Shown: piece by piece, positions 49,348-56,721 of the stretch
Layout: the number at the start of each line of letters is the position of its first letter
Numbering within the stretch: position 1 is the stretch's first letter
Assembly: GCF_000380645.1 (NCBI RefSeq)
Contig: NZ_AQXZ01000019.1
Location: 372,001 to 436,000 of the forward strand
DNA: 64,000 nucleotides
Reading direction: 5' to 3'
Origin: Smaragdicoccus niigatensis DSM 44881 = NBRC 103563
GTDB lineage: Bacteria; Actinomycetota; Actinomycetes; Mycobacteriales; Mycobacteriaceae
Made by a program: the position numbers and the translations under genes
The notes under the pieces: generated by a model
Seen by the model: the letters and a program-made list of their open reading frames with translations, nothing else
Told to the model about the DNA's origin: nothing
Database searches by the model: none

Positions 49348-50561
49348 CGCAACCGCTCACAGTCGACACTGCCGTGTTCGATTCCGCAGCCGAGATGAAC
49401 AAGACGGCACACGATCGTGCGCAGAAGGCCGTGCGGGATTTGGCTCGCGCGCTCGACGCACATTGGGGCTGCGCGGGGACCGATCCGTACGCCCACAAGT
49501 GGACGACCAACTACGACCCGGCCGCTGCCTCGGCGATCAAAGCTGCGACCGATCTCGTGAATGGATTCGGCAAGCTTCACGATCTGCTTGCTTTCACCTC
49601 GGTCAATCACACCAATGCCAACCGATTGGCCTCGAGTCCGCCGCAGGCGGCACTTGAACCGCCGGTGTCGATCGAAGGTTTCGCCATCCCCCGCTTCCGC
49701 GGAGCATATGGAGGCGATACGCCAATACCGTTCGGCTGGAGCGCTATCACGACGGTGGCTAAAGATCTGACGTGGCCGAACGGCGACCCCGCCGAGCTCC
49801 GCAAACTCAGCGACGCGTGGGGCAATGCCGCGCAAGGACTTCGGCAGGCGGCTGACGACGCGGGTCCCGCACGCGCGGAGCTCGAATCGCTCGACAGTCC
49901 AGAGATTCCTCAGATCCTCGATCAAGTCGACATCTCGTTCGAGCTGGCAGACATCCTGGCGACGCGATTCGAAGAGCTCGCGCGGAACTGTCGGGACTGG
50001 GCTTGGGACATCGAACAAGCTCACCGCGACATCGAGAAGATCCTTGCCGCAGCTGTCGCTGCCGCGGTCATCGTGGGCGTTGGAACTGCGCTGCTCTCGG
50101 CCGGATTCGCTACTGCGGCGATCGAGTCCGGAGTCGCTGCAGCCACGGGAGGCGCCGTCGCTGGTGTCCTCGCGGTCCTCGATGGTGCCGCCATCGCCTC
50201 GGCTGCGGCAGCGGCTGGGATCGGTGTCGCCATCGCGGGTGCGGTCACCCAGATCCAGCCGTTGCTTGATGCCGAGCCGACGGTATTCGAGGCGGTGGCG
50301 ACGGGGCGTGGGCGGACGCACGACTATGTTCACGCGCCGGATGAGCTGGAGGCATTTCCAAATGCACGGAATGTCCCGTCTGTCGGACCGCACTACCGGA
50401 CTCGATGGATCGACGAAGACGGCAAGATCCTCGAATGGGATCGCAAGAGCGGAGCCGTCGAGAAGTACACGAAACGTGGTGTCCACCTCGGTGAGTTCGA
50501 CCCGATCACCGGTCGGCAATTGAAAGCGGCCAAGGCCGGACGCAAGCCAGACGGGTTCTAG
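49338..50561 (+). CDS. ESX-type effector with colicin-E3/cloacin-type ribonuclease tip
   Basis: 407 residues, start overlaps the WXG100 partner. N-terminus (LTVDTAVFDSAAEMNKTAH) is WXG-like; residues 140-230 hold WPNGDPAELRKLSDAW; a Gly/Ala hydrophobic stretch follows at about 235-300; the last 60 residues form the tip (RWIDEDGKILEWDRKSG, VEKYTKRGVHLGEF, DPITGRQLK). Colicin E3 has KIYEWDSQHGELE, HLGSFDPKTGNQLK and a final Arg, so this is a 16S-rRNA-type nuclease domain. Asp368, Glu375 and Arg402 align with catalytic E3 residues, but His513 of E3 is Ser371 here. Three copies of the probable immunity gene follow. Confidence 0.8.
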   Translation: MAVTQPLTVDTAVFDSAAEMNKTAHDRAQKAVRDLARALDAHWGCAGTDPYAHKWTTNYDPAAASAIKAATDLVNGFGKLHDLLAFTSVNHTNANRLASSPPQAALEPPVSIEGFAIPRFRGAYGGDTPIPFGWSAITTVAKDLTWPNGDPAELRKLSDAWGNAAQGLRQAADDAGPARAELESLDSPEIPQILDQVDISFELADILATRFEELARNCRDWAWDIEQAHRDIEKILAAAVAAAVIVGVGTALLSAGFATAAIESGVAAATGGAVAGVLAVLDGAAIASAAAAAGIGVAIAGAVTQIQPLLDAEPTVFEAVATGRGRTHDYVHAPDELEAFPNARNVPSVGPHYRTRWIDEDGKILEWDRKSGAVEKYTKRGVHLGEFDPITGRQLKAAKAGRKPDGF

Positions 50562-50584
50562 ACCCCAAGAGAAAGGGCAGATCA

Positions 50585-50848
50585 ATGTGGATGCTCAGCG
50601 CATTCCCAAAGGATGAAAAACGGTACGGACCATTCAGGGTTGCAAAATACGCCGTGCACGGCATCACCGACGAAACCGTCCAACGCGTCGTCGAATACTG
50701 GGGAGAACATCCGCCCGTCTGGGCACGCGAAAATCCTGTGCCGGATGGGTCGGTCGCGTTGCTGACCCCGTTCATCGACGAGCCGTTTGCCCAAAGGCCC
50801 GATTGGAAATATTTCCTGGGATATCGCGGGGAATCAGCCGCGGATTAA
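50585..50848 (+). CDS. Presumed immunity protein, copy 1 (intact)
   Basis: 87 residues, ATG with an AGAAAGGG site. Small acidic protein with GITDETVQRVVEYWGEHPPV, WARENPVPDGSVALL, FIDEPFAQR, YFLGYRGES. It starts 24 bp after the effector stop and is followed by two more copies, of which the third is also intact. Acidic, short, and directly behind a nuclease effector, it is the likely immunity factor. I cannot link it by eye to the known E3 immunity proteins. Confidence 0.75.
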   Translation: MWMLSAFPKDEKRYGPFRVAKYAVHGITDETVQRVVEYWGEHPPVWARENPVPDGSVALLTPFIDEPFAQRPDWKYFLGYRGESAAD

Positions 50849-50868
50849 TCCAGAAAGGAAACGCAACT

Positions 50869-51116
50869 ATGTGGGAGCTTGAGGCCTGCCCAAGGAGGGA
50901 GGCTTTCTGATTGCCAGCTGCGAGGTCCGCGGCATTACCGACGAAACTGTAGAACGCATCGTCGAATACTGGGGAGACCATCCACCCGTCTGGGCACGGA
51001 GAATCCGGTCCTATATCAATCGGTCGCAATGGTTGTCCCGTTCCTTGACGAGCCGTTCACAGCGGTCCGACTGCAAGTACTACCTGGGCTATAGCGCGCC
51101 GCCCAACCGGGATTGA
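50869..51116 (+). pseudogene. Immunity gene copy 2, broken by frameshifts
   Basis: Aligns along its whole length with copy 3 and begins ATG-TGG-GAG-CTT-GAG-GCC as copy 3 does, but at least three single-base shifts break it: after GAG-GCC-TGC (TGA follows within 9 codons), in the WAR(E)NP segment and near FT(A)SDCKYYLGY. The remaining parts still read GGFLIASCEVRGITDETVER and IVEYWGDHPPVWAR, TYYLGY-type pieces. Thus it is a recently disabled copy. Its upstream leader (AGAAAGGAAAC) is like those of the intact copies. Confidence 0.85.
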
Positions 51117-51150
51117 CCGGGATCCAAGACCGAAAGGAGGAATCGCACAC

Positions 51151-51402
51151 ATGTGGGAGCTTGAGGCCTACCCGAAAGACGGCATCTACCTGATCGAGAG
51201 TTACGAGGTCCGCGGCATCACCGACGAAACCGTAGAACGCATCGTCGAATACTGGGGATACCATCCGCCCGTCTGGGCACGCGAAAATCCTGTGCCTGAT
51301 GGGTCGGTCGCGTTGCTGATCCCGTTCATCGATGAGCCGTTTACCCAAAGGCGCGATTGCGATTATTTCCTCGGATATCGCGGGGAAGCCGGTTGGAACT
51401 GA
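51151..51402 (+). CDS. Presumed immunity protein, copy 3 (intact)
   Basis: 83 residues, ATG with a GAAAGGAGG site. Shares with copy 1 GITDETVERIVEYWG, HPPVWARENPVPDGS, FIDEPFTQRRD and DYFLGYRG, with four residues fewer near the start (YPKDGIYLIESYEV) and a different C-terminus. Differences are concentrated at the ends, which suggests it may protect against a different variant of the nuclease. Duplicated with its own ribosome-binding site. Confidence 0.75.
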   Translation: MWELEAYPKDGIYLIESYEVRGITDETVERIVEYWGYHPPVWARENPVPDGSVALLIPFIDEPFTQRRDCDYFLGYRGEAGWN

Positions 51403-51455
51403 TGAGATTCCTTCCCTGCGTCCGACCTGGTGTCCCCAAAAAAGAAACATCGACG

Positions 51456-51761
51456 ATGAGTCAGGACGTCGCAGTCATGCTCGCAAATTACGAGCCGATC
51501 CTTCGACGGTTTATTCGGCACGAGATCTCGGGGCAGGAATTCGAAACCGATTTCCTCAGCCAGTGGCGAGGGCACAGGCGCCAGCCGGGGTCTCCCGAAC
51601 TCGACATCATCAACGAGATCTTCTACGACGTAGACGAATACGTGGATGACCCGGATCTTCGGGAGCGAGCGGGCGGCATGGACACCGCGACTTTACGAAC
51701 CAAGGTGCGGGACGCATATCTCGCCCTCTACAACTGCGATCCCGGTTCTCGCGAAGGGTAG
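51456..51761 (+). CDS. Colicin-type immunity protein (PF09204-like)
   Basis: 101 residues from the ATG at 51456. Helical; RRFIRHEISGQEFETDFL then SQWRGHR, INEIFYDVDEYVDDPDLRE, RTKVRDAYLAL. This layout (LLRRFL.GEIS..EFE...L ... DVD.Y.DDP.LR) resembles bacterial self-protective colicin-like immunity proteins. No matching colicin-D-type nuclease gene lies nearby, so it appears to be an orphan immunity gene protecting against other strains' toxins. Lies 53 bp after immunity copy 3. Confidence 0.65.
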   Translation: MSQDVAVMLANYEPILRRFIRHEISGQEFETDFLSQWRGHRRQPGSPELDIINEIFYDVDEYVDDPDLRERAGGMDTATLRTKVRDAYLALYNCDPGSREG

Positions 51762-51773
51762 CTGAGAGCGCGG

Positions 51774-52127
51774 TTATCGAGACTTCGCGAATACGGACTG
51801 CCACTCCCTGGCCCGTTCGGAGGTAAGCGGACCGTTGATTTCAGGAGCAGATACCTCAAACAAGAAGTCGTTCAGCAGCTGTTCTACCCCGGCCTGACGG
51901 CCGATGCCATCGCGGACTTCAACCGCATCAGCCCAAAGCGCGCAATCGGCCGGACTTAGTCCACCAGTCAGAAACCGATCGATTACAGAACTCAGATGCT
52001 CAATCGTCAACAGAACGATCGGATGTTCTGAGTCCCAGGCGAACTCGTTGAGCTGCGGTATCGCCTCGTCGAGCGGTACCCGTAGTTCCACAAGGTCTAA
52101 GAGCGCCTCAAGCCGCTGATTGTTCAT
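51774..52127 (-). CDS. Hypothetical protein, possibly another immunity-type gene
   Basis: 117 residues, ATG. Acidic, helical, with DLVELRVPLDEAIPQLNEFA and HLSSVIDRFLTGGLSPADCA, then VEQLLNDFLFEVSAPEINGP. The start recalls small protective proteins of colicin-type toxins (residues L(x)4LVEL..PLDEAI), but I do not recognise the family. It converges on the colicin-type immunity gene (12 bp between stops), at the end of the toxin island. Confidence 0.5.
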   Translation of the reverse strand: MNNQRLEALLDLVELRVPLDEAIPQLNEFAWDSEHPIVLLTIEHLSSVIDRFLTGGLSPADCALWADAVEVRDGIGRQAGVEQLLNDFLFEVSAPEINGPLTSERAREWQSVFAKSR

Positions 52128-52200
52128 TGGGACATCGTGTCCTCAACTGCGAACGTCGGAGACGAACCCGAACGTCCGCCGGAACCATGACTGACGTTCA

Positions 52201-53547
52201 TCACTCAACCTGATTCGGCAAGCGGTGCAGCGGAACCGTATCCCCCGGCCGACTGTGCCCGGGACCGCGGTGACCGGGTCCGGTATGTCCGGGCGCAGCA
52301 CTGGTCACGTGGGCCGAATCGATCCACTGCAGGCGTCCTCGAAGTTCATGGGCGTGACTCTGAACTTCCGCTTCTCGTTCCGAATCTGCCATTGCAGTCT
52401 GCGCGCTTGCATCCGCCTGAGCTCGCGCCACCTCGTGCTCGTCGAACGTCTCGGAAACCTGTTGATACGGCGTCCGTTTGCCCAGGTTCTGCATGACCTT
52501 GAACAGCACGGGCAGCAACTCGATGGCGATAAACAGCAGCGCGACCGCGATTCGCGCCATCAACGCAAGGAAGTTGCCGGCAGTGACGTCGCTGAGCGCC
52601 TTGAGCCGCGCGATGATTCCGGTGTTCTCCTGTAGTGAGTTGATCGTTCCGTTCTGCGCGTACGAAACCGCATCGCGGAGACTGTCAACGGTCTTCGTCA
52701 CCTGCGGGAGATCGCGCTTGGCGTCCTCGATCGCCTTCGCGCTCGCAGCCAGGAGTGTCGCCCGGTTGGTCGTCGCGTAGGTCGCTCGCTGGTCCTTCAA
52801 CGCTTGCAACTCGGACTGCTTCTGTTGCCAGATGGCGCGGCGCTCGTCGGCTACCTGTTGCTTTCGAACGCACTCGTCGGCACATCCGACGACGCCGGTG
52901 CCGCCGGTCCCATCGGATTCTGCGATGTACTCGGCCTGCGCCTTGTCGTAGTCGGCTTTGGCCTTGTCGATTTCTTGCTGCTTGGTCGCCATCTGCTTGT
53001 CGATGTCTTGGACCTCGGGCAGGAAGCGCGCGTCCGCGGTGGGACCGGCAGCGATCATGTCCTGCAGGCGGCGCATCTCCCTCTCACGCTCGGTCAGCTT
53101 CTCCTGCAGCGGCCCGGTGTTGAGCGGTGCGATGCTCTGCTCAAGCGCTGCAATGTTGTTCTTCATCATCTGCGCGTTGATCTCCGGCTCGAAGATCTTG
53201 AGCATGAGCGGCGTCGAGATCACGACGCCGATGATGAGCGCGAGAACCACTCGAGGAGCGGCGAGCCCGAGGTTGCGCTTCAGGCCGCTTTCGTTCGCCA
53301 GGCCCAGAACCAGGAGTCGGTCCAGGTTGAGAATGGCCAATCCCCAGAGAAGTCCCGCGAGCACGCACCACCAGATTGAAGCGAAGTGCACGACCGACAA
53401 GGCGTAAGCGGCCGACGCCGCGGCGAATACCGCGGTAGTGAGGATGACCGCACCCATCGCCGCCTGCTGCGCTACCGAACCGGGAAGCTTGCGGAGAATG
53501 TCGATGCGAGCACCGCCGACCCGGGCCAGAAAGTATGAGAAGGACAT
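52201..53547 (-). CDS. DUF4407 membrane protein
   Basis: 448 residues, ATG at 53547. Three membrane helices near residues 33-110 (AVILTTAVFAAASAAYALS, WWCVLAGLLWGLAILNLDRL, VVLALIIGVVISTPLML) then a long coiled-coil of about 200 residues (LTEREREMRRLQDM, KQQEIDKAKADYDKAQAEY, RKQQVADERRAIWQQKQSEL) with a CADEC pair, and a last membrane helix near 330-355 followed by an acidic cytoplasmic tail and His/Gly-rich end (GHTGPGHRGPGHSRPGD). This is the DUF4407 plan; NLDRLLVLG is characteristic. Function unknown. In an operon with the gene below. Confidence 0.85.
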   Translation of the reverse strand: MSFSYFLARVGGARIDILRKLPGSVAQQAAMGAVILTTAVFAAASAAYALSVVHFASIWWCVLAGLLWGLAILNLDRLLVLGLANESGLKRNLGLAAPRVVLALIIGVVISTPLMLKIFEPEINAQMMKNNIAALEQSIAPLNTGPLQEKLTEREREMRRLQDMIAAGPTADARFLPEVQDIDKQMATKQQEIDKAKADYDKAQAEYIAESDGTGGTGVVGCADECVRKQQVADERRAIWQQKQSELQALKDQRATYATTNRATLLAASAKAIEDAKRDLPQVTKTVDSLRDAVSYAQNGTINSLQENTGIIARLKALSDVTAGNFLALMARIAVALLFIAIELLPVLFKVMQNLGKRTPYQQVSETFDEHEVARAQADASAQTAMADSEREAEVQSHAHELRGRLQWIDSAHVTSAAPGHTGPGHRGPGHSRPGDTVPLHRLPNQVE

Positions 53548-53558
53548 GGTTCCTCGAT

Positions 53559-54122
53559 CTATTCGGGGCTCTGGTTGAGATGCCGTGCGACGAACAGCGG
53601 AATCCCGCAGTACAGGCCGGTCAGGCAGAACAACATCGGAATTGCGGCAGGGATCTGCCACGAACGCAGGTAGCCGACGGCCGAGTAACAACCGTTGGCG
53701 AGGTCACGACTGGTTGCGTTCTGAAGTCGCTGGCACGGCCCGTAACTCGGCCACGACGGACTCGTGCCGTAGAGACTGTGCAGTACTTCGGTGTTGGTAT
53801 CCGGGCCCTGCCACTGTGCGCTGGCTGTCGCGGTGGCGGCGAGCGCCCGCAGATCCGTATGGAGAAACGCCATCGCGAACGGCACGGACGCAACAGCGGC
53901 AATTCCGGCGATCGTTAGGTACAGCCGTCTCCGCAGGCAGGTGGCCGTTAATCGATGCAGCGGTGCCGCGATGGCCGCGGCGAGAACAAGCGCCACGAAA
54001 CCCAGCGGTTTCCACAGGACGAAGCCGGCACTGATGAGCGACAGGAGAAGCAGTCCCGTCACGGTGACGATGCAGGCATGAACCGGATCGACATAACGCC
54101 GCAAAGCAGTGGCTGGACGCAT
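53559..54122 (-). CDS. Hypothetical membrane protein in the DUF4407 operon
   Basis: 187 residues, ATG. Four predicted membrane helices: three in residues 15-90 (VTGLLLLSLISAGFVLW, LGFVALVLAAAIAAPL, LYLTIAGIAAVASVPFAM) and one at about 155-178 (IPMLFCLTGLYCGIPLFV), with an extracellular loop of about 65 residues between them containing PCQRL and NGCYS cysteines, likely a disulfide. It is transcribed 11 bp upstream of the DUF4407 gene. Family not recognised; the two probably act in one complex. Confidence 0.65.
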   Translation of the reverse strand: MRPATALRRYVDPVHACIVTVTGLLLLSLISAGFVLWKPLGFVALVLAAAIAAPLHRLTATCLRRRLYLTIAGIAAVASVPFAMAFLHTDLRALAATATASAQWQGPDTNTEVLHSLYGTSPSWPSYGPCQRLQNATSRDLANGCYSAVGYLRSWQIPAAIPMLFCLTGLYCGIPLFVARHLNQSPE

Positions 54123-54313
54123 GCCTCCCTTTCCACACCCTCACGATCGGACAGTTCGCTTTCCAAGGTATGTCCGGATTTCGGGGTCGCCCTCCCCCGG
54201 AGGAGGGAGATCAGCTGTGACGGTGGTCATCGACCGGCCCCTGCAGGCCGATCCCGACTTGTCGGCACCCCGTTGTATTGTCCGAACACACGTTCGAATA
54301 GGCGGGAGTGGAG

Positions 54314-54817
54314 ATGAACCGGTTGCAACAACAAGCATGGCTCGATCAGGAAGACGCGCGAGTCTCCGGCATAATCCGCAAGCACGGCTGGGCAGTCGAG
54401 TTGATCGGCTTCGGCGTCTGCTCGACGCCTGGTTGCGATTGCAAACCTTCGGAGGTTCCATTCGCGTACACCATCGGCCTGTTCGGCATGGGCCACCCCG
54501 AGTTGCTCATTCTCGGAGCGGGATGGTCGACGTCGCACAGCGTGCTCAACGATCTCGGCAAGTGAATCCGAGCCGGTGAGGACCTCATTCCTGGCCAGCT
54601 CATCACCTTCAAGGGCTGGCGTCATCGAATCATCCCCGAGGAGGTTCCCAACCCCGGGGACATCGTGTTCGGGGCAAACCGCCACTACCGGCGGCCCCGC
54701 GATGCGTCGGTGCCGGTCCTGCAGCTCAGCTACGACGACCTCAAGGGCAGATTCCCGTGGGAACCGGGCTACGCCGCTCCGAAGTTGCAACCGCGACCGG
54801 GAAAGTTCCACGGGTAG
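54314..54817 (+). pseudogene. DUF4262 gene interrupted by in-frame TGA
   Basis: From ATG 54314 the frame gives 168 codons to TAG 54815, with a single TGA at 54563-54565. Before it: KHGWAVELIGFGVC, PFAYTIGLFGMGHPELLILG, WSTSHSVLNDLGK; after it: IRAGEDLIPGQLITFKGWRH, YRRPRDASVPVLQLSYDD. Both halves are in the same frame and match the normal DUF4262 layout, with LNDLGKxIRAGE continuous across the stop. One C-to-T change (CGA to TGA) would explain it. No selenocysteine signal was seen. Family role unknown; these genes are often near immunity-type genes. Confidence 0.8.
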
Positions 54818-54832
54818 CGGCCGTTTTGGGAC

Positions 54833-54876
54833 CGCCCTTCGCACGCTTGCGGAGGGTGGCCCTGATTCGGGCCACC
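54833..54876 (+). terminator. Tandem hairpins after the DUF4262 pseudogene
   Basis: First hairpin: CCCTTCGC with GCGGAGGG, one mismatch. Second: GGTGGCCC (54855-54862) pairs perfectly with GGGCCACC (54869-54876) around TGATTC. They begin 16 bp after the TAG at 54817 and end 65 bp before the next gene. Confidence 0.75.
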
Positions 54877-54941
54877 GGGCTGGACGTCTTGTCCGGCTAC
54901 ATTGAGTTGATCACTTCTTTTGTCTACGAACGGGATTCCCG

Positions 54942-55415
54942 ATGACGGATGCTGTCCTTGAGGCGTTTCTCAAGGTGACGAACGAGCTGTTCGACACGCT
55001 CGATGGAGTACTCGATGACTGCGGCGACGAATTCGTCAATGCGGTGCCCGCTGGCGTTCCCGGAATCAATTCTGTGTACGCCCTCACGATTCACATCGGG
55101 GGTGCGATCGGATTCTGGGGCGGGTCCTTCGTGTCAGGCGAGGTAATCCCACGCGACCGTGACGCCGAGTTCCGCGCCACAGGCACCGTCGCCGAGGCCC
55201 GCGCGGTGCTCACCAACACCCGTACCCAACTGCCGCGATGGGCGGCGAACGCCCGGACGACCGGCATTCTCAACCGGGGCGCAGCCGGAACGACACGCGC
55301 CGACACAACCACTGTCACGCCGGAGTACGTGCTCACGCACATCCTGCGGGAACTCGCGCAACACGTCGGACATGCACAGATCTGTCGGGACGTCGTGCTC
55401 GCCGCAGGGAACTAG
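54942..55415 (+). CDS. DinB-like (DUF664-type) protein
   Basis: 157 residues, ATG. Four-helix DinB fold: NELFDTLDGVLDDCG, then NSVYALTIHIGGAIGFWGGS with the first His, RAVLTNTRTQLPRW and LTHILRELAQHVGHAQICRD with the two remaining His (HxxxH), giving a metal-binding three-His set. Members act on thiol compounds such as mycothiol or bacillithiol in some branches. Substrate not known. Standalone gene following a terminator. Confidence 0.8.
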   Translation: MTDAVLEAFLKVTNELFDTLDGVLDDCGDEFVNAVPAGVPGINSVYALTIHIGGAIGFWGGSFVSGEVIPRDRDAEFRATGTVAEARAVLTNTRTQLPRWAANARTTGILNRGAAGTTRADTTTVTPEYVLTHILRELAQHVGHAQICRDVVLAAGN

Positions 55416-55433
55416 CTTCCCGCTACCTCGCCA

Positions 55434-55694
55434 TCACAGCGTGGCGATGTAGTCGACGACGTCTGAGAGTGCCGTCAGCTGCGATGTCTCGGCGCCACCC
55501 TCGGTGGTCACCAGAACCTTCGAACCCTGACGAACGTGCAGGCGGTCCCACGCATACGGGAGCACCGGAGCATGGACGGACACCTCATCGCACGTGAACA
55601 TCACGCGAGTCTGATGCAACGCGGCACGGTCTGCGACCTGCTCGGCGATGGTCTCGGTCCACGTGCTTGACGCGACGATTTCCTGCAGGTGCAT
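55434..55694 (-). CDS. Hypothetical protein
   Basis: 86 residues, ATG. Mixed alpha/beta; CDEVSVHAPVLPYAWDRLHV and GSKVLVTTEGGAETSQLTAL. No ribosome-binding site stands out. I do not recognise a family, and neighbours (DinB, a Pro/Trp-rich protein) give no functional lead. It is close in size to other small proteins that flank actinobacterial immunity regions. Confidence 0.45.
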   Translation of the reverse strand: MHLQEIVASSTWTETIAEQVADRAALHQTRVMFTCDEVSVHAPVLPYAWDRLHVRQGSKVLVTTEGGAETSQLTALSDVVDYIATL

Positions 55695-55940
55695 GCACTT
55701 AATGGTCGCGCAGTTCGCCGACTTGGTGCGGATGTCGGTTTGCCGCGTGTCTTAGGACGAGCGGCTGTGCCTTTTCGGGAATGAGCCCGACCTAGCGGAA
55801 GGCGCGGTAACAAAGGGGTAGGAATGTGACCCGATCCTGTGCCATCGATCTCAGAACATCGTGGATCCGCAACGTATCGACGCCGGTGAACGGCATAACT
55901 CCAGGAACCCGAGGAAGACTCCTCGAGCGAGGAGTTACCG

Positions 55941-56270
55941 GTGAAGGACCCATTCGCGACTTTGTATGGACTCGCTTTATGCGCAGGACTCACCTACCTC
56001 GTGGTGACGTTGGTCCGAAGCAACCGGACCGTAGAGTCGGCGACGAACGTTCGCGACGCGACGAGCTTCTGGCGATTCAACCCACCACCTGGTTGGCCGC
56101 CCGCGCCTGTTCGCTTCGTCCCCGAAGCCGGCTGGCGACCCGATCCCGCACTTCCCATCGCCCCGATCGGTTGGCGCTGGTGGGTGCCTGCTGGCCCAGC
56201 AGACGGCGTGACCACCATCGTGGCAGCGACCGCGTGGGTCCCGGCCTTTGCGGATCGGGCCGCCCGCTAA
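55941..56270 (+). CDS. Membrane-anchored Pro/Trp-rich protein
   Basis: 109 residues from GTG with GAGGAG 6 nt upstream. One membrane helix at 8-25 (YGLALCAGLTYLVVTLV) then a short domain with NPPPGWPPAPVRFVPEAGWR and IAPIGWRWWVPAG, reminiscent of DUF2510-type Pro/Trp motifs in actinobacterial membrane proteins (PPGWxPDP). The C-terminus is likely cytoplasmic. Function unknown. Confidence 0.6.
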   Translation: MKDPFATLYGLALCAGLTYLVVTLVRSNRTVESATNVRDATSFWRFNPPPGWPPAPVRFVPEAGWRPDPALPIAPIGWRWWVPAGPADGVTTIVAATAWVPAFADRAAR

Positions 56271-56360
56271 CTCGGCTTTCAAATAGCCCCTCGTCGGCCG
56301 GCTATTCGGCCGGATATCAGGCGGAAGGGCGGAAAGGTGAGCCACAAGTAAGGTCAATTT

Positions 56361-56690
56361 GTGGCCACTTCCCGCGCGCGCGTCGATGAGATCATGAGCA
56401 ATCTGACTCTCGTCGAGGCCCGCACCCGCGCGATGTTCGGCGAATATGGCCTGTACTGCAGCGACAAGTTCGTGGCGATGATCTGCGACAACACCCTGTA
56501 TATAAAGCCTGTAGAGGGACAGTCCGATCTCACCACCGGACTCGCCGCAGGCCCTCCATACCCGAGCGCCAAAGACCACTGGATCGTCCCAGACGAGCGC
56601 ATCGCCGACACCGAATGGATCTGCGCACTGCTTCAGCGCACCGCAGACGCACTGCCGCTGCCCAAGCCCCGCAAATCCACGAAGCGTTAA
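56361..56690 (+). CDS. TfoX N-terminal domain protein
   Basis: 109 residues from GTG. RAMFGEYGLYCSDKFVAMIC, then LYIKPVEGQSDLT and DHWIVPDE fit the TfoX_N domain, a compact fold shared with the competence regulator TfoX but found as a single small protein in many non-competent bacteria. Function not settled. No competence genes are in the window. Confidence 0.8.
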   Translation: MATSRARVDEIMSNLTLVEARTRAMFGEYGLYCSDKFVAMICDNTLYIKPVEGQSDLTTGLAAGPPYPSAKDHWIVPDERIADTEWICALLQRTADALPLPKPRKSTKR

Positions 56691-56721
56691 GGCCACGCAA
56701 CCGTGTGGTGGGTTACGCCTA

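Noticed and set aside
54563-54565. TGA in DUF4262 as a selenocysteine codon
   Set aside because: No selenocysteine hairpin seen after the codon, and Arg (CGA) by single mutation is the simpler explanation.
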